14,454 nt of DNA from MGR-bin208 sp043779285 (GTDB lineage Bacteria; Bacteroidota; Bacteroidia; Chitinophagales; Chitinophagaceae), in contig JAYWEL010000019.1 of NCBI GenBank assembly GCA_043779285.1, forward strand, positions 1-14,454, read 5' to 3'. This document shows, piece after piece, positions 1 through 6,484 of this stretch. A program made the translations under genes and the position numbers. The number at the start of each line of letters is the position of its first letter. Within the stretch, counting starts at the first letter, position 1. The notes below the pieces were generated by a model. That model had not been told where the DNA came from, searched no databases, and saw only the letters and a list, made by a program, of their open reading frames with translations.

Positions 1-11
1 TTTTCTGCGGT

Positions 12-96
12 ATAATACCATCTAAGATTTACACATAGTCCCTGCCCGTCCGGTCAGGCGGGCGTTGGACTATTTAGTAAATCAAGATGGTATTAT
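12..96. repeat. Nested inverted repeat (REP/MITE-like palindromic element)
   Basis: Three nested stems can be read directly. The outer arms (12-32 and 77-96) are reverse complements over 12 bases (ATAATACCATCT), then a small 2x1 bulge, then 7 more (GATTTAC). A middle stem pairs 35-41 (ATAGTCC) with 67-73 (GGACTAT). An inner GC-rich stem pairs 44-48 (GCCCG) with 59-63 (CGGGC), capped by CC/GG. The whole can fold into one long hairpin or cruciform. It lies outside genes, has no T-run after it, and 18 nt of its right arm recur at 10209-10226. I read it as a non-coding mobile or repetitive palindrome. A transcript-processing or terminator role is possible but less supported. Confidence 0.75.
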
Positions 97-220
97 TTAT
101 ATTCTGGTTATTTTTTGGTAAAAGAGCAAAATTAATTTTTCGAAAAAGAGAAGTTCAATATTTTGGTAAAAATAATGACAGGAAAGCAGAGTGGATATAC
201 CCTTTCAATAAATAAGCATA
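97..220. other. Short AT-rich non-coding stretch
   Basis: This lies downstream of the minus-strand gene ending at 221. I see no gene, no GC-rich terminator hairpin and no clear promoter. The only structure is an 11-nt direct repeat TTTTGGTAAAA at 113-123 and 161-171, which may be chance in such AT-rich sequence. Confidence 0.4.
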
Positions 221-514
221 TCAATTCAATTGAAAAGTAGGCATACGGTAATTCAATCCATCTAATACAACCAGTTCATCAATTTCAATATTGGAGAAAT
301 AAGGGAATAAAGGACTTTTTTCCATTTTAGCTAAAACATCTTCTTTATTGGTGGCATTCAAAGTTATCCATGCCCGTTGCGATTCAAGGGAAACAGCATA
401 ATGATCGACAATACCTTTATCAATCAGGAAATTGATATATCTGCGGTGAGCCGGTATCAGTGCGGAGAATTCCGGACTCCATTCAAACAATATGGTAACG
501 TTATACTTGTTCAT
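221..514 (-). CDS. Small protein resembling YCII/muconolactone-isomerase dimeric alpha-beta barrels
   Basis: A protein of 97 residues if it starts at the ATG at 514. The frame can be extended to a TTG at 532, but the ATG is preferred because it follows an A-rich stretch and begins directly with the strand MNKYNVTILFEW. The order strand, helix (HRRYINFLIDKGI), strand (HYAVSLESQRAWITL), helix (KEDVLAKMEKSPL), strand (IEIDELVVLDG) is a ferredoxin-like fold as in YCII and muconolactone-isomerase proteins, which usually act as dimers. No catalytic residue can be assigned and no substrate is implied. It sits about 90 bp downstream of mtaB on the same strand and may be co-transcribed. That it is a real gene is likely; the family call rests on predicted fold pattern only. 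Confidence 0.62.
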   Translation of the reverse strand: MNKYNVTILFEWSPEFSALIPAHRRYINFLIDKGIVDHYAVSLESQRAWITLNATNKEDVLAKMEKSPLFPYFSNIEIDELVVLDGLNYRMPTFQLN

Positions 515-603
515 TTGTTTATATAGACACAAATTCCCTGAAAAGGTTGCTTAAAGAAAGTTAAGACAGCAAATTAATTTATGCACAAAATTGAAACTAC
601 TAT

Positions 604-1893
604 CTAGATTGTCCAATCAACAATACTGTTTTCTAGTTTTATGCTAAAAGGAGTGGTGACTTTAATATAGTTATCGCTATAACCTTCCATCATGCCATTT
701 TTGTTACGGCTTTCGAAAAGTATTTTTCTGGTTTGACCGAAATGCTGTTCTGTGAAGTATTGCATTTTCATATAACTGAGATTGCGTAACATCTTGTTTC
801 TTTCGTGACGAATATGCATAGCTACTACCGGCTCTATATCCAATGCAACGGTATTGGCTCTTTCTGAGTATGTGAATACATGCAGGTATGAAATATCCAA
901 TGCATGCAGGAAGTCAAATGTTTCTTTAAAGTCATCTTCGGTTTCTCCCGGGAAACCAACAATCACATCAACACCAATACAACAATGCGGCATCAATTTT
1001 TTAATCAGAGCCACTCTTTCTGTATAGATTTCTCTTTTATATCGTCTCCTCATCAATCCCAGAATTTTATTCGATCCACTTTGAAGAGGAATGTGAAAAT
1101 GGGGCATAAACTTTTTGCTGTTGGCAACAAACTCAATGATTTCGTTTGTCAGCAGGTTGGGTTCAATGGATGAAATCCGGTAACGCTCAATACCAACTGT
1201 TTTTTCCAATTCTTTTATCAATGAAAAGAAATTTTCATTGATAGGGTTCTTTAAGTCCACCCTTTGGGGGGATTTAGGGGGGCTAAAATCTCCAAGATTC
1301 ACCCCTGTCAAAACAATTTCTTTTACGCCGTTAGCAGCCAGTTCTTCTACATTTTTCAACACATTGGAGATAGAATCACTTCTGCTTTTACCTCTAGCCA
1401 TCGGAATGGTACAGAATGAACAATTATAATCGCAACCATCCTGCACCTTTAAAAAAGTACGGGTGCGGTCGTTCAAAGAAAAAGATGAATTGAAATCGGA
1501 AACTTCCTCAATATCGCAACTGCAAATTTTTGCTGAATCTCCTTTAGTCAATTCTTTCAGGTGTTGCGCAATATTAAATTTTTCTGCAGCTCCCAAAACC
1601 AGGTCCACACCGGGAATCTCCGCTATTTCCTTTGGTTTTAATTGTGCATAGCAACCGGTAATAACAATAAGGCTCTCCGGGGTTTTACGCTGAATCCTTC
1701 GTACTAATTGACGGCATTCCTTATCGGCATTATCGGTAACCGAACAGGTATTGATTACATACACGTCGGCAGCTTCTGTAAACTCTTTTTTTTCAAAACC
1801 TTCATTTTCCAACATTCTGGAAATAGTGGAGGTCTCGGAGTAATTAAGCTTACAACCTAAAGTATGAAATGCAACTGTTCTTCTCTCTTCCAT
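604..1893 (-). CDS. mtaB: tRNA (N6-L-threonylcarbamoyladenosine(37)-C2)-methylthiotransferase MtaB
   Basis: Radical SAM methylthiotransferase that converts t6A37 to ms2t6A37 in tRNAs reading ANN codons. The N-terminal UPF0004 domain carries the three cysteines of the auxiliary 4Fe-4S cluster at C14 (HTLGCKLNYSE), C50 (INTCSVTDNADKEC) and C81 (ITGCYAQ). The radical SAM motif is C154-x3-C158-x2-C161 (GCDYNCSFCTIPMARGKSRS). The C-terminal part from about residue 380 resembles a TRAM RNA-binding domain (GQTRKILFES, GYSDNYIKV). Two oddities: residues about 204-219 (SPPKSPQRVDLKNPIN) look like an in-frame insertion encoded by a repeat, and the protein ends (SIVDWTI) a little before the TRAM domain would normally finish. 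The start at 1893 is supported by a TAnnTTTG element immediately upstream and by HTLGCK at the usual distance. The family call is firm. MtaB is preferred over MiaB and RimO from the overall motif pattern. Confidence 0.93.
   Translation of the reverse strand: MEERRTVAFHTLGCKLNYSETSTISRMLENEGFEKKEFTEAADVYVINTCSVTDNADKECRQLVRRIQRKTPESLIVITGCYAQLKPKEIAEIPGVDLVLGAAEKFNIAQHLKELTKGDSAKICSCDIEEVSDFNSSFSLNDRTRTFLKVQDGCDYNCSFCTIPMARGKSRSDSISNVLKNVEELAANGVKEIVLTGVNLGDFSPPKSPQRVDLKNPINENFFSLIKELEKTVGIERYRISSIEPNLLTNEIIEFVANSKKFMPHFHIPLQSGSNKILGLMRRRYKREIYTERVALIKKLMPHCCIGVDVIVGFPGETEDDFKETFDFLHALDISYLHVFTYSERANTVALDIEPVVAMHIRHERNKMLRNLSYMKMQYFTEQHFGQTRKILFESRNKNGMMEGYSDNYIKVTTPFSIKLENSIVDWTI
1251..1288. 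repeat. C/G-rich palindromic repeat inserted within mtaB
   Basis: On the plus strand there are two runs of six G (1266-1271 and 1277-1282) separated by ATTTA, flanked by AGTCCACCCT on the left and AGGGGGGCT on the right, which are imperfect reverse complements. From memory, very similar C-run/TAAAT/C-run palindromes are scattered in many Bacteroidota genomes and may sit in frame inside genes. Here it is read as SPPKSPQRVDL in MtaB. The base composition is unlike the surrounding gene. The imperfect arms suggest an old insertion. Repeat-family membership is recalled and was not searched. Confidence 0.65.
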
Positions 1894-1901
1894 AAGAGCC
1901 G

Positions 1902-1909
1902 CAAAGATA
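1902..1909 (-). promoter_or_regulatory. Bacteroidota-type -7 element upstream of mtaB
   Basis: Minus-strand TATCTTTG matches TAnnTTTG, the -7 consensus of the Bacteroidota primary sigma factor. It ends only 8 nt before the mtaB ATG, so a transcript starting at the usual distance would have almost no leader. No TTTG -33 element is seen at normal spacing. Confidence 0.6.
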
Positions 1910-1972
1910 AGTTATGATTTAGATTTCTCCTTTTGACAATAGAACTTAAATTGCAATAGAAATCAAACGGAT

Positions 1973-2449
1973 ATGAGATCTAAAAAAGCTCCATTTATTT
2001 TTCTGGCCTTGCTGGCAATCCTGTCAATTATTCTTTTAAAGGTAAAAGAAAAAAGGGATCAGGGAACAGATATTGTAAAAAAAGAAATTGTAAATAAAAC
2101 CAAATCAATCTCTAAGATAAAAGATGTTGATCGTGACCGTGGTTTCGATCGGCGAATTTCTTATATAGAATATTCGGTACATGCCAAGTGCAGGATGAGT
2201 TGCCGGCAAATAGCTCAGGCCGAGGTAGAAGAAATGATGGAGGCTGGCAAATTAAATTATAAAAAAAGTGATGTGAAAGCAACTCCTTGTCCAGTGTATT
2301 CAGTAGAAGGAGTTACAAAAGATGGCCAACATGTGCGGATCGTTTTTGGACAATGTGATTTTAAAACCAAAGTGATCACCGTAATCGATCTGGAAAAAGA
2401 TTGGGCATGCGATTGCCCCGGAGATGATAGGAAATATAAAAACAACTGA
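1973..2449 (+). CDS. Membrane-anchored DUF4258 protein with six cysteines
   Basis: The protein has 158 residues. Residues 7-22 (PFIFLALLAILSIILL) form one hydrophobic segment after a basic N-terminus, which suggests a signal anchor. A charged linker (about 23-62) follows, then a DUF4258-like domain (about 64-145) beginning YSVHAKCRMSCRQI and containing GVTKDGQHVRIVFG and KVITVIDLEKDW. All six cysteines (C73, C77, C106, C128, C146, C148) lie after the membrane segment, so disulfides in the periplasm are plausible. There is no lipobox cysteine near the hydrophobic segment. The function of DUF4258 is not established; some members sit near toxin-antitoxin genes, but nothing here suggests that. 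Its TGA overlaps by one base the ATG of the acyltransferase gene, so the two are almost surely translationally coupled. Confidence 0.77.
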   Translation: MRSKKAPFIFLALLAILSIILLKVKEKRDQGTDIVKKEIVNKTKSISKIKDVDRDRGFDRRISYIEYSVHAKCRMSCRQIAQAEVEEMMEAGKLNYKKSDVKATPCPVYSVEGVTKDGQHVRIVFGQCDFKTKVITVIDLEKDWACDCPGDDRKYKNN

Positions 2450-3237
2450 TGATGGGAATGATTGTAAAGTTAAGCAGGTTGGTTTATGTGCTGTATGCCG
2501 TTAGTTTGTTTGTTGTAATTATGTTATTGATTTTACCTTTTGTTTTTCTTTCTTCTTTTTTTGGAAGAATAAAAGGCGGGAATGTGATTATTCGGCTTTG
2601 TATGATCTGGGCTGATATTTGGTTTTTTTTGGTAGCCATCCGTCATCGAAATGAATACGAAGTTCAGCATGACAAGTCGAAGTCATATATTTTTGTTTCA
2701 AATCATATTTCATTTTTGGATGCGGCACTGCTGGTAAAAACTTTTCGTCAATCATTTCGGCCATTGGGGAAAGTGGAAATGACTAAAGTGCCCATTTTTG
2801 GATATATATACCAAAAAGCTATCGTGACAGTAGATCGTAGCAATGCCGAAGACCGGGCTAAAAGTGTGCGTATACTAAAGTCAATTATCAATAAAGGAAT
2901 TTCGATTATGGTATTTCCTGAAGGAACTTTTAATTATTCTTCAGAACCTTTAAAAGGATTTTATGATGGTGCTTTTAAAGTGGCTTTGGAAACACAAACA
3001 CCCATTAAACCGGTATTATTTTTAGATGCTTATGACCGGATGCATTATAGCAGTTTATTATCCTTGAATCCGGGTAAAAACAGGTCGGTATATTTGGCTG
3101 AAATTCCAATTGAAGTTTTTTTGCCAGATGATGTGGATGGTTTGAAAAAGAAAGTAATGGAAGTGATGGATCAAAAATTACGGGAATATAAAGCTAGCTG
3201 GATAAAGACTAATGATAATAAAGCTCAGTTGAATTGA
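2449..3237 (+). CDS. plsC: 1-acyl-sn-glycerol-3-phosphate acyltransferase (PlsC family)
   Basis: Transfers an acyl chain to the 2-position of lysophosphatidic acid, or a related lysolipid, at the inner membrane. The N-terminus carries a strong hydrophobic segment at about residues 12-38. The catalytic HX4D motif is H86-ISFL-D91 within VSNHISFLDA. Block III is FPEGT at 156-160, and IKPVLFLD near 187 fits block IV. The total of 262 residues is normal for the family. The first ATG at 2449 overlaps the preceding stop (ATGA), with alternatives at 2452 and 2458. priA follows 34 bp downstream, so the DUF4258 gene, this gene and priA probably form one operon. The family is clear. Whether the physiological acceptor is lysophosphatidate or an ornithine-lipid-type precursor cannot be told, so the symbol is a family-level assignment. 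Confidence 0.87.
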   Translation: MMGMIVKLSRLVYVLYAVSLFVVIMLLILPFVFLSSFFGRIKGGNVIIRLCMIWADIWFFLVAIRHRNEYEVQHDKSKSYIFVSNHISFLDAALLVKTFRQSFRPLGKVEMTKVPIFGYIYQKAIVTVDRSNAEDRAKSVRILKSIINKGISIMVFPEGTFNYSSEPLKGFYDGAFKVALETQTPIKPVLFLDAYDRMHYSSLLSLNPGKNRSVYLAEIPIEVFLPDDVDGLKKKVMEVMDQKLREYKASWIKTNDNKAQLN

Positions 3238-3271
3238 ATTGAAAAAAGTTTGCAATAATTTAGTATAAAGT

Positions 3272-5785
3272 ATGATGGAGGAGATGCATGAAAAAATAGT
3301 GAATGGAAATTCATCTTTAATCGAAAGTGGAAGTAATGCTTCTTATGCTGAGATTGTCATTCCATTGGCTTTGCCCAAAAACTATACCTGGAAAATACCG
3401 GAACATTTAAAAGGAAAGATTATTCCCGGCTGCAGAGTGGAAGTAAATCTGGGGAAAAATAAAAAATATGCAGGCCTTGTAAAAAAACTGATACAACAGA
3501 AACCAGACCTTTTTGATCCGAAAGATATTCTCAACCTGCTTGATGAAGAACCGGTATTGTATGAGCAACAATTAAAATTATGGGAGTGGATGGCTGCCTA
3601 TTATATGTGCAGCGAAGGTGAAGTGATGGCTGCAGCATTGCCGGCACATTTTAAATTAAGCAGTGAGAGCATCGTTGTTTTCAATGAAGAATATGGCGAA
3701 GACTTTTCGATGCTCGATCATGATGAATACATGGTAGCAGAGGCTTTGCAAATCAAAAATGAATTGAAACTTACAGAAATTCAGCAGATCCTTGATTCAT
3801 CGAATATTTATCCTGTCATAAACCGGCTGATCAATAAACGGGTTTGCTTTGTTTGGGAAACCTTGCAAAAAGGTTACAAACCCAAAAAAGAAACCTATGT
3901 TTTATTAGAACCTGAATTTGAAAATGAAGACAAATTGTCTGACCTATTAAATAACTGGAGCCGTGCACCCAAGCAAATGGAACTATTGTTGAGTTATTTG
4001 CATTTGCAAAAAACCGAAGGAGAAGTTATCAAATCTTCCTTATTAAAAAAATCGGATGCATCCGATGCGCAGTTAAAAGGCCTGGTAGAAAAAAACATTC
4101 TTCGAATTGAAAAAAGAAATATTGACCGGATACTTGCTTTGCCCAAAGCTGTACAAATTGATTTTACATTATCCACCCTTCAGGAAAATGTGTTGACATC
4201 CATCAAAGAAATTTTTACAGAAAAACCGGTTTGTCTTTTACATGGAGTTACTGCCAGTGGCAAAACACAGGTATATGTAAAACTGATTGAAGAATTTATC
4301 AGCAAAGGCAAGCAGGTTTTATTTATGTTGCCCGAGATTGCACTCACTTCTCAAATCATTCGTCGATTACAAAAACATTTCGGTGGAAATATCGGAGTGT
4401 ATCATTCCAAATTCAATCAGAATGAACGGGTGGAGATCTGGAATAAAATAAAGCATGGCGAAATGAAAATTGTGTTGGGAGCCAGGTCGTCTTTATTTAT
4501 GCCATTCAATAACCTGGGATTGATTATCTGTGATGAGGAATATGACAGTTCTTTCAAGCAGCAGGATCCTGCACCAAGGTATAACGCAAGGGATGCAGCG
4601 ATTTATTATGCAGCCATATTTGATGCAAAAGTTTTATTGGGCAGTGCTACACCTTCGCTGGAAACATATCATAATACGGTAACAGGGAAATATGGTTTGG
4701 TAGAAATGGACAAACGTTTTCACGATGTGCAGTTACCGGGAATAAAAATTATTGATACAAAAAAGAATGCAAATAAATCCGGCGCTAAAATCATGCTGAC
4801 GCAGGAACTGATTGATGCGATCAATGAAACATTGGCCAAAAAAAGACAGGTGATTTTATTTCAAAACAGGCGGGGTTATACACCTTACCAGGTTTGTAAA
4901 GTATGTGCATGGATTCCTCAATGTAAGCACTGTGCAGTTTCGCTGACCTTCCATAAGTTGAGCAATAAATTGCTTTGTCATTATTGCGGGACAACCTATC
5001 CGCCATTGCAAACCTGTGCGGCCTGCGGTAATCATCAATTTATTCAAAAGAATTTTGGTACAGAAAAAATTGAAGAACAATTGCGGGAAGAATTTCCTCA
5101 TGCAAAAATTGCACGGATGGATATGGATACCGTGAGGGGGAAAAATGCGCATGATACATTGATACAACAATTTGAACAGGGGCGGATAGATATATTAGTA
5201 GGTACACAAATGGTTGTAAAAGGTCTTGACTTTGAAAGAGTGGACCTTGTAGGCGTATTGGATGCTGATGGCTTATTGCATTTTGCTGATTTCAGGGTGC
5301 ATGAGAGAGCTTTTCAGTTGATGGAGCAGGTGAGTGGCCGTGCAGGCCGCAAAGACAATACAAGCAAGGTATTGATACAAACAGCACAGCTTGGCCATCC
5401 ATTATTAAAATTGGTACAGGAGCATGATTACAAGAAGATGTATGAGAGGGAGATTGATCAACGTAAACAATTTTTTTATCCCCCATTCTCCCGAATCATT
5501 CATATTCTTTTCCGGCATCGGGTAAAAGATGTTGTAGAGGATGCAGCTAAACAGTTTGCCGATGGATTGCGTACCCGTTATGGAAAATATATTGTTGGGC
5601 CAGCCGAGCCAGTTATCAATAGAGTACGAAATCAGTACCGGATGGAAATGCTATTTAAACTTCCCCGTGATTTGCGTTTTATAGAAAATTGTAAAGCAGA
5701 TATTGATCTGCAGACGGTGTTGATTCATCAACAAAAAAGATTCAAGGCAGTCATCATTGTACCGGATGTGGACTCGATTTTTTAA
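3272..5785 (+). CDS. priA: Primosomal protein N' (replication restart helicase PriA)
   Basis: A superfamily 2 3'-5' helicase that recognises stalled or D-loop forks and reloads the replicative helicase. The N-terminal 3'-DNA-binding domain begins near YAEIVIPLALPKNYTW (residues 25-40). Walker A is GVTASGKT with K331. Motif II reads DEEYD at 421-425, where the usual residue at 424 is His. Motif III is LLGSATPSLET. The zinc-binding insert has four CxxC pairs: C542/C545, C551/C554, C569/C572 and C582/C585. Motifs V-VI are VGTQMVVKGLDF and QVSGRAGRK. The 837 residues exceed the 732 of E. coli PriA, partly through a non-conserved first 24 residues. ATGs at 3272, 3275 and 3284 are all possible starts; GGAGGAG abuts the third but is too close to act as a normal ribosome site. 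The 3' end overlaps the convergent SDR gene by 32 bp. Confidence 0.96.
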   Translation: MMEEMHEKIVNGNSSLIESGSNASYAEIVIPLALPKNYTWKIPEHLKGKIIPGCRVEVNLGKNKKYAGLVKKLIQQKPDLFDPKDILNLLDEEPVLYEQQLKLWEWMAAYYMCSEGEVMAAALPAHFKLSSESIVVFNEEYGEDFSMLDHDEYMVAEALQIKNELKLTEIQQILDSSNIYPVINRLINKRVCFVWETLQKGYKPKKETYVLLEPEFENEDKLSDLLNNWSRAPKQMELLLSYLHLQKTEGEVIKSSLLKKSDASDAQLKGLVEKNILRIEKRNIDRILALPKAVQIDFTLSTLQENVLTSIKEIFTEKPVCLLHGVTASGKTQVYVKLIEEFISKGKQVLFMLPEIALTSQIIRRLQKHFGGNIGVYHSKFNQNERVEIWNKIKHGEMKIVLGARSSLFMPFNNLGLIICDEEYDSSFKQQDPAPRYNARDAAIYYAAIFDAKVLLGSATPSLETYHNTVTGKYGLVEMDKRFHDVQLPGIKIIDTKKNANKSGAKIMLTQELIDAINETLAKKRQVILFQNRRGYTPYQVCKVCAWIPQCKHCAVSLTFHKLSNKLLCHYCGTTYPPLQTCAACGNHQFIQKNFGTEKIEEQLREEFPHAKIARMDMDTVRGKNAHDTLIQQFEQGRIDILVGTQMVVKGLDFERVDLVGVLDADGLLHFADFRVHERAFQLMEQVSGRAGRKDNTSKVLIQTAQLGHPLLKLVQEHDYKKMYEREIDQRKQFFYPPFSRIIHILFRHRVKDVVEDAAKQFADGLRTRYGKYIVGPAEPVINRVRNQYRMEMLFKLPRDLRFIENCKADIDLQTVLIHQQKRFKAVIIVPDVDSIF

Positions 5786-6449
5786 AATTAAAATCAAGTA
5801 TGGTATGATAGGTAAACACATGCACACCGGGTTTGTTTTCCTTGGCTGCATTAATCATGGCAATGGCTACTTTGTTTGCATGTATTGGTTTGAATTTAGC
5901 CGAATTGCCGACCAATATTCCGGAAACCAATTTCATAACTACCTGCATGATCAGTTCTCCCATTCTGAATTCTTTCCGGTCTCCCAACAACATCGATGGC
6001 TGCATGATGTATAATGAATTGAATCCAAGTTTTTTTATATGGGATTCAACTTCACCTTTTAGCCTCAGGTAAAAAGTCCGGCTTTTTGATTCAGCACCAA
6101 CAGAGGACACCAAAATAAACGTTTCACATCCTGTTTTTTTACTGAGTAAAGCAGCATTCATGGGAATATCGTAATCAATTTTTCGGTAAGCATCCATATC
6201 TCCGCTTACTTTTTGTTGTGTAGTTCCTACAGAACAAAAAACAACAGCGCTTCCGGCAATGGCTTCTTCAAATGCAGCCTGATCTTCAAAATCAATGACT
6301 CTTATTTCAACTCCCGGATCATTTATTTCCAAAGGCCTTCTGACAATCAACCTGATTTTTTCAAATTCGGAATCTGCCATCAGCTGTTCCAATAAATGAT
6401 TACCAATAAGCCCGGTTGCGCCAATAAGGGTTGCAGTATTTGTACTCAT
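5754..6449 (-). CDS. Atypical SDR, NAD(P)-binding epimerase-like (HTATIP2/CC3-like)
   Basis: The protein has 231 residues. A Rossmann nucleotide-binding loop lies at the N-terminus (TLIGATGLIG, glycines 10, 13, 16), followed by RLIVRRP, which suits an NADP phosphate contact. Other SDR features are VVFCSVGTT (about 69-77), VSSVGA at 114-119 and the YxxxK pair Y127/K131 (FYLRLKGEVE). The compact length and the sequence QPSMLLGDR are typical of the NAD(P)H-binding family that includes eukaryotic HTATIP2 and bacterial YbjT-like proteins. The substrate is unknown. The last 10 or so codons are antisense to the end of priA, and the start is 34 bp from that of murB on the other strand. No evidence places it in a pathway with either neighbour. 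Confidence 0.82.
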   Translation of the reverse strand: MSTNTATLIGATGLIGNHLLEQLMADSEFEKIRLIVRRPLEINDPGVEIRVIDFEDQAAFEEAIAGSAVVFCSVGTTQQKVSGDMDAYRKIDYDIPMNAALLSKKTGCETFILVSSVGAESKSRTFYLRLKGEVESHIKKLGFNSLYIMQPSMLLGDRKEFRMGELIMQVVMKLVSGILVGNSAKFKPIHANKVAIAMINAAKENKPGVHVFTYHTILDFNFKKSSPHPVQ

Positions 6450-6468
6450 GTTATTAGCAGATCTTCAT

Positions 6469-6476
6469 TAATTTTG
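6469..6476 (+). promoter_or_regulatory. Bacteroidota-type -7 element upstream of murB
   Basis: TAATTTTG matches TAnnTTTG and ends 7 nt before the murB ATG, the same arrangement as at mtaB. The nearest TTTG (6439-6442) is 26 nt upstream, too far for a standard -33 element. Confidence 0.5.
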
Positions 6477-6484
6477 AATTCAAA
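6473..6484. promoter_or_regulatory. 12-bp perfect palindrome at the murB start
   Basis: TTTGAATTCAAA is its own reverse complement. It overlaps the TTTG of the murB -7 element and the first base of the murB ATG, in the 34-bp gap shared with the divergent SDR gene. It could be an operator, but AT-rich palindromes of this size also arise by chance. Confidence 0.3.

Noticed and set aside
113..171. Direct repeat TTTTGGTAAAA (113-123, 161-171)
   Set aside because: Two copies of an 11-nt AT-rich word 48 bp apart are weak evidence. There is no third copy or flanking gene that would make it a regulator site array.
904..1173. Plus-strand open frame of 89 codons within mtaB
   Set aside because: It is opposite the conserved radical SAM core of MtaB and shows no domain or upstream signals of its own.
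1933..1938. TTGACA resembling a sigma-70 -35 box before the DUF4258 gene
   Set aside because: No -10-like element stands about 17 nt downstream, and Bacteroidota primary sigma factors do not use this consensus.
3277..3283. GGAGGAG as a ribosome binding site within the first codons of priA
   Set aside because: It abuts the ATG at 3284 with no spacer and codes for Glu-Glu in the upstream-start frame. Bacteroidota rarely rely on Shine-Dalgarno pairing.
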